Source of the DNA: Isoetes taiwanensis
Taxonomy: Eukaryota; Streptophyta; Lycopodiopsida; Isoetales; Isoetaceae
Length of the DNA stretch: 64,000 nucleotides
Reading direction: 5' to 3'
NCBI GenBank assembly: GCA_021234155.1
Contig: JAJEKV010000004.1
Span: forward strand, 11,472,109 to 11,536,108
Shown piece by piece: positions 58,259-64,000 of this stretch. Numbering within the stretch: position 1 is the first letter of the stretch; each line of letters opens with the position of its first letter. A model generated the notes under the pieces. The model had not been told where the DNA came from, did no database searches, and worked only from the letters and a program-made list of their open reading frames with translations. The translations under genes were made by a program, and so were the position numbers.

Positions 58259-61077
58259 GGATCATAAAGCACATCAACATCAGTAATTGTAGCATTATAT
58301 AATTCTATAAGCCTGCATACTCCCTCTGTGTCACCTGGCTTTACCATGTGGAGTGCAGAAAGTACATCTTCTTCTTCCAAAGTTGTCTGTCATGCTTCTT
58401 ATTTTATTTCTTGGACAAGTACAAGTATATTATTTTCTTTTGAAATCTTCAACCTTCGTGTTGACTTTCATGTTTTTGGTTGAACAATCATACCTAAGAA
58501 GACTTGCCTAGGCACTTCGCAAGATTTTTTTTGCATGTTTTTTTTTGTGTAAGAAAGAAGCATAAGAAGAATTTGTGAAGTGGCAACCTTTATACTTTAC
58601 AAAATTGCTAGTTCCCAGCATATTCCTAGGATTATGCCAAAAATTCAGGGTTGGGTGGGCTTTTTTTACCATTGGATCCCAGCATATTCTTGGGATTATG
58701 CCAAATCTAGGGTTGAGGAATACTTATTAAAAAGAGCAATAAGTGGCCTCAACCATTGCAAATAAACTTACCACCACAAGCGATGCATCTTAGAAATGGA
58801 AGCAAAACAACTATAGAAATGAAAGCTTTCGGCTGCCTAAAAAAATTGTGCCGCTCATGCAACTGCTCATGCCATGCTACAATGGAAATGCTTGCTGTAA
58901 TAGAAATGTTCATGGCAATGCATCTGGAGATCAACTCTGGAAAAAGCGACAAGCAAAAGGAGCTTCTCTAGGACGTGAAAATTCAGAGAAGAGTTTTCAA
59001 GAAAAATTTGTGCATGCAGGAGCATTCAACCGATGCATTTGCAATGAACCCAGCAGCTCCTGAAATAAAATCGAATGCCACAATCCAATCACGAGAGCAT
59101 TTCTATAACCTAGCTTCTGTTAAATCACGCAGGCTGAAGGAGGAAAAAAAGGGAAGAACTAAAATGGGTGAAGGCCGGATTTGCCCTGCAAAATCAGAAA
59201 CAGAGGTTTGGCTTAATACCAAGAACCGCCATGCTGACTGTGGCGAAGAATGATGTATGTCTAGCCACATCCTCAGGCCAAATTTGGAAAAGCACATGCA
59301 TAACAAACGTCCAATTTAGGGCCTTAGTAAAAGTTATTGAAAAAAAAAAAACTCCCTTTTCTTGGCTAACCTTTGCCCAAATCACTAACATTCTTTATAA
59401 GCAACATTCTTTTGCAATGCTTTCGTTGGAAGAAGCATAAGAAGACTTTGTGAAGGCCGAGTTAAACCTTTTCATTGACACGTTATGTTGTAAATGGAGG
59501 GAGTTGCTACCATTTGATATAATAGAAGTTGTTGGAAGTGTGGAAGAAATCTAAATATCAACCTCACCTACAGATGTAAGGGGTCAATAATTGCGAACAT
59601 ATGGGCATTATTGAAGTTGGGAAGTGCGTAAAAATCTCAAATATCAACCTCATACAGATGTAGGGACCAATAGTCCAAATGAAATTGCAAACAGAAAGGC
59701 ATTATAGAAGATGGTGGAAGTGCACAGAAAATCTAAAATTTCAACCTCATATAGATATACTGGACCAATAGTTCGCATGACAGGAGACAGAAACAAGGAC
59801 ATATTGCATAATAATGGAAAACAGACTACATGAAATGATTTCCATCACATTCTAAATCTTTTGTTTATTCAACTAGACATAAATATTGATTTCCACCATA
59901 TAATAAATAGGGTTTGCTTACTCAAAACTCCAATATAAGCGTTAATACTCTATGCATGTGGGCATCGTCATAAAAAAAGATGCCAACATATTTACTTCAT
60001 TTTCTCATTGCGCCTTCACATGTATGCCATAAACATATATTGTTCACAACAACTTCTTAAACACGTGTAGTTAATAATTGCCACCATATGCTCCCTCATT
60101 ATGCAAATTTGATGGTTTTCTAAGGACAGAAAATTCTCAAATTCCAGCCTTTCATATGTTAGACAAAAATTCAAAATGATAGAATCCAAAATTCATTAAA
60201 AAAAACATAAAAAGGCAGTATAGCTCATAATATTTTCTAACAAGTGCTATATAGATCTGTACCAAAAAAGAGTACGTGAGTGAGTTTTAGAAACACAAAT
60301 TGATCAACTAACAAACGCCATTGCTCTTCTATCTTTTGGTTCATACCAATCCTTAAAACATGCTTGCCAAGCAACATTCCCCGTCCCAAAAAATGAAGGT
60401 GCCTAAATGCTGAGTAATTTTTTTGCCACGATGGTGTGATAGAGGGTGTGGAGGAAATGCGAACGTGGCAAGAATAGGTTGGGTTAAATAAAAAAAAAGT
60501 TGGGACATTAGCCGTAATGTGATCTCATTCTTAGGTTTATTTTTAGCCATCAAGGCAAATTCTTTATTAAGGCCCGCTATGCCTGACACGGAAGCCAAAT
60601 GCTTACGCAAATAAATTGCCTAATATCTCGGGGATTTGTAGCCATTGCTACCCAACTATGGGTTTAACATGCAATGCATGAGTTCGTATACTTAACTATG
60701 GTTATTTTTACCCTTTAAAAATGTTTGACATGCTTCTAAGATAATCATGAACTAGAAGTTATATGCTCGTATATATATTTTTCATGCTTTGTCGATATCC
60801 AAATGTTACATTGTCACCACTGCAAAGATGTTAACACATCATAGAATTTCTATCATTAATGCTTGAAAGATGTTAGACAGTTTTTTTTTGGGTGCTTCCG
60901 CCATTACAATGGTCAAATGCTCTTTACATTCTCATAACACTAGAAAAAGTGCCCAAAGTTGTTGGGCCTTTTGTTGGGGTTACATTCTATTCTATTAAAA
61001 AAAAAAACAATAAAGTTCGGTTGAGAATGTCTACTGGGCACGTATAGTTATCCACTATAAGTTGAAAATTTGTCTTT
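58259..61077. other. Non-coding, with several local repeats
   Basis: The 3' flank of the DUF3598-like gene. Two imperfect copies of about 45 bp (CCCAGCATATTC, GGATTATGCCAAA, AGGGTTG) lie at about 58615-58660 and 58678-58717. Three diverged tandem units of 84-92 bp (AAATCTAAATATCAACCTCA) start at about 59549, 59635 and 59728. No gene supported. Confidence 0.5.
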
Positions 61078-61554
61078 ATAAAAGTTTCCGATCATGTTCC
61101 GCAGAGGCTTACACTTGAAGATATCCCCTCTGCCAGGAAATCAGGTAATATTCCTTTCAGGTTCAACGTCTCATGGTTAACCAAAGAAGTGTTTTGTAGT
61201 CCTTTTAAGGCTTTTCTTGGCTCACTGGAAAATGAGGACAACTCCCCCTCCATGAAGGCATGGGCCCATAAGCTCAACCTCATGAAAGTTTGGATTAAAA
61301 AATGGGAAAGAAATAGGGCTCTGATCTTTAAAAAGAAAAAGGATCTTGTCTACAATAGTCTCCGGATTGTTAAGCAGGAACTTTTTAGCGACCCCTACAA
61401 TCGAGACAAACATGCTTTGGAGGAGGAGCTCGAAGGCAAAGCTAAAGCTATAGAAGAGGAGGAAGCAAGGGGTGCACCTATACGCTCCAAAACTAAATGG
61501 TATGTTGAACTTGATCATGAGAATCGGGTCGGTGATGCTCCTACTCAACTCTGA
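61078..61554 (+). pseudogene. L1-type LINE fragment (endonuclease end to RT lead)
   Basis: The frame from about 61078 reads VSDHVPQRL, the end of an apurinic-type endonuclease domain, then IPFRFNVSWL, a long Lys/Glu helical linker (KVWIKKWERNRALIFKKKKD) and ARGAPIRSKTKWYVEL, which corresponds to the segment before RT in plant L1-like LINE ORF2. It ends at 61554. No RT motif follows, so it is a short fragment. It differs from the LINE family at 37 kb in the parts visible. Confidence 0.65.
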
Positions 61555-62106
61555 GAGGATGCCATCTGGATGTATGCAATGGTCTGGACGAAAAAACGCT
61601 CCACCTCGTCCCGAGCCAAAATGTCGTCCTGCTCTGCAATGCCAACAATACACAAACACTGAACATTGTACATTAAAAGTCAAAAGGACATGGTACTTTA
61701 TCATTTAAAATAAGTGTCTTCCAAAATCCATACTTGACCTGCTTATTACAGAATAACATCATGAAAAAACATGTGTAATTAAATCATCTGTCCCTTACTA
61801 TGCAAGCATATATTTTTTATCAAATGATTCAAAAGGAGCTTCGAAGCAGCCAAATGCATGCCTATAAACATCATCGTAGGATTGAAGTCACATATAATGA
61901 ATCTAAATAAGAATAAAATAACCTTTTTTCTAAAACATCCAGACATCTTTAAAGCCATACTGATCGGTGTACCTTATAACAACGGACCTACTGCAACAGA
62001 CCCTAACTTGCAGCACATAAACTTTAGAAGACGTGCTTTAAGATTGGTTGTACCTACAGTTAAAACTACGCATACCACTTATACTAACTGAGTTATTATA
62101 ATACAG
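61555..62106. other. Non-coding spacer
   Basis: It may contain an intron of the CCCH zinc-finger gene (acceptor TTATAATACAG at 62106). A 77-codon open frame at 61858-62091 is unrecognised. Confidence 0.35.
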
Positions 62107-62357
62107 GGAATGGTTATAACACAAAGTTCTGCAATCAATTTGGCACATCTAAAGGATGCAGATTTGGCAATAGATGTCATTTTGCACATGGGGAACGCGG
62201 TTTGCAGATTGAATCACCCTTCAAGCAAGCACTTAACAGGCCAGTCTGCCTCAGAAGCCCATGCACCCTAAGAGTGCCCGCAGTAGCAATGCTTGGCAAT
62301 GTTTTTATTTATATGATGAGCATAGATTTGGGCACCATAGCTTCAGAATGGATGTAG
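62107..62357 (+). CDS. CCCH zinc-finger exon (gene fragment)
   Basis: After an acceptor-like TTATAATACAG the frame reads NTKFCNQFGTSKGCRFGNRC, then HFAHGE. This is a C-x8-C-x5-C-x3-H zinc finger of the RNA-binding type found in plant CCCH proteins with paired fingers or KH domains. It continues to a stop at 62355-62357 without other motifs. Upstream exons, where a second finger would be expected, were not recognised in the preceding kilobase. It may be a terminal exon of an intron-rich gene or a remnant. Confidence 0.55.
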
Positions 62358-64000
62358 ATGTATTTAATCATTTTGTGGTTAAGAAGCTTAATTATAGCTT
62401 GTAATAAATGCATATCACTTAGTAGCTCCAAAGATGCTTGATGACATCATTTCTTTTTGATATCTTGCAAGATCTGCATGCCATATTGATGCCAGCCAGG
62501 ATTTCGGGTTTATAGCTTCAGACATGCTTGACGATCAAACTTAAGTCAGGCCATCATTTCCAAATATTTTGCTTTTCCTGAATAAAATTCAAGTAGGAAA
62601 CCATACATTTTGGTATAATGACACTGCAGTATAATGACAATGACAGTTTTCTATGACGGTATGTTTGTCTAAATAATGGTCATTGAGGCGCATGCCCTAT
62701 AAAACATGGAGATGGACTTACAGATTCTTACTGCATTTAATCTTCTCTAGTCACTCCCTTATGTGCTAGTAACATAACACTATACTTGAATATGCTATCA
62801 TTGAGCACACAACAGAAAATTCTACTAGAAAGCCCTGCAGGCTATTAGGTACAGTTAAAGTGGCTTGCATATCAGCCCAAAAGGCAAGAATGTGCTCTGG
62901 ATGCACATCATCTATAGACTCTAGAAAAATTCATTGCAGAAATGATAGAAGTCGTCTATTCTCATCATGGTGGATATGATCAATAGTAGCAAATTCTTGA
63001 GTATATCCAATAGCAGAAGGAGGCAAATCAAAGAACGATACCTCATGCACCCTTTAAAACAATCAACTAATTAACTTACCATCTAGATGGATCTTGATCA
63101 AGAAGACTGTGAAAATATAACGTATCTTCCATAGACTGTAGAAGATTTGAAAACAAAGCATGATACGGCATAGCATTCCTTTTGTGATGAAATGAGCAAG
63201 CAAGGGCCCGAATTTATAATTGCTCTCTTCATGATAGTTCATTAAGAACTGCTTTGGTTTCTACCAAAAGGACGGATATGAAACGAAGAATGAGAAAAGC
63301 AGCATCTACTACCTGTAGGTAGGGCGACTTCACATCTAGAACATCAAGTCACTCATGCAACCAAATCAAAATAAGCGCGTGACAATGAAACTATTTTGGC
63401 AATAGACGTTGCAACTAGATTTCTTGCGGATGCATTCCAGGACAGATTCAAACATCTCAAACTAAGATACATAAGGCACCCAAGGATGTCAGTATCTGAA
63501 ATTTAATAAAAATGACACATCTAAAAAACGTATCAATAAATAAGAACTCATAAAAAATAACCCCGTCGCAATTGTGATGCAGCATAAGAAAGTAAAAGCC
63601 ATATAAGCACTGAAAATAATGAAAAGCAACAAATGCAAGTTCATTAATAACTTGTAATGCATCACTACTGGCCAAAAGGACCGAAATAGATCAAATACAG
63701 ATAGACAACTAAGAACTATTAGTCTATTAGATAGCCAATCACTAATGGAGATGAATCAATGGAATTGCTCAGGTCGTTAATGTTGTTACCTTCCAAACAA
63801 CCAAGATTAGATCCATTCTAATTATCATAAACAAACATAATTAGTGTTTTTTGTATAAATATATAGAGAAATATGGCAATATCCTTGAAATATTTTTCAT
63901 GTTCAACAAAAGCATTCCCGAAAGAATAATGTGTAATGAAAGAGCTAGGAAGGATTATCCCATAGTAGAAACAGTACAACAGAAAGTAACCAAGTGAGAT
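62358..64000. other. Non-coding end of window
   Basis: No gene supported. A minus-strand stretch at about 63050-62940 reads like a possible exon (VHEVSFFDLPPSAIGYTQEF) but I cannot assign it and see no clear splice frame. Confidence 0.35.

Overview
The window is plant nuclear DNA: AT-rich and intron-containing, with plant-type transposons primed by initiator tRNA-Met and only a few host genes. Recognisable host material is an F-box gene, a DUF3598-type gene, a terminal exon of a formiminotransferase-like gene, a CCCH zinc-finger exon, an NIF/FCP1-like phosphatase remnant, an MBOAT/GUP1-like fragment and one unassigned gene split by a solo LTR. A large-genome land plant, possibly a seed-free one such as a fern, fits this, but that placement is inference only.

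Layout. 1-3.66 kb: decayed Ty1/copia element, 5' end outside the window. 5.4-8.0 kb: a LINE whose 3' tail runs into a compound microsatellite, then a decayed Ty3/gypsy fragment. 10.1-11.5 kb: an LTR with primer-binding site whose internal DNA is an MBOAT-like fragment, inserted in a Ty3/gypsy pol (11.5-14.0 kb). That pol ends in an LTR of a 1.6-kb family (LTR family T, ends TGTGACG/CGTCACA), and this LTR hosts a Mutator-like element (14.3-15.7 kb). 18.37-21.84 kb: a non-coding LTR retroelement with a 5-bp target duplication and a nested 8-bp-TSD element. 22.15-24.33 kb: a small gene split by a solo family-T LTR. 25.04-26.99 kb: a short LTR element without pol. 28.2-29.6 kb: a GC-rich inverted-repeat element and the F-box gene. 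33.28-36.77 kb: a long inverted repeat whose two arms each carry a decayed HUH (Replitron-like) endonuclease gene, followed by a 5'-truncated LINE (37.0-38.6 kb). 43.4-48.0 kb: a family-T LTR element on the minus strand. 48.0-51.7 kb: a chromodomain-type Ty3/gypsy element. 53.9-64 kb: gene-bearing but mostly non-coding DNA.

The most unusual feature is at 44434-45717. It is an intact 427-codon minus-strand reading frame that starts with the canonical histone H3 tail ARTKQTAR and ends with a gap-free H3 histone fold of 89 residues. The two are separated by about 325 residues of charged and Pro/Lys-rich linker. It lies just inside the LTR and primer-binding site of a retrotransposon, on the element's sense strand, where gag would be expected. 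Two copies of a roughly 69-nt hairpin lie on each side of it. A retrotransposon carrying a long H3-like protein is the best candidate here for an undescribed system.

Most transposon reading frames are broken. Coordinates of decayed elements are approximate unless target duplications, PBS or LTR ends are stated. Family assignments come from motif recognition by eye, without database searches.
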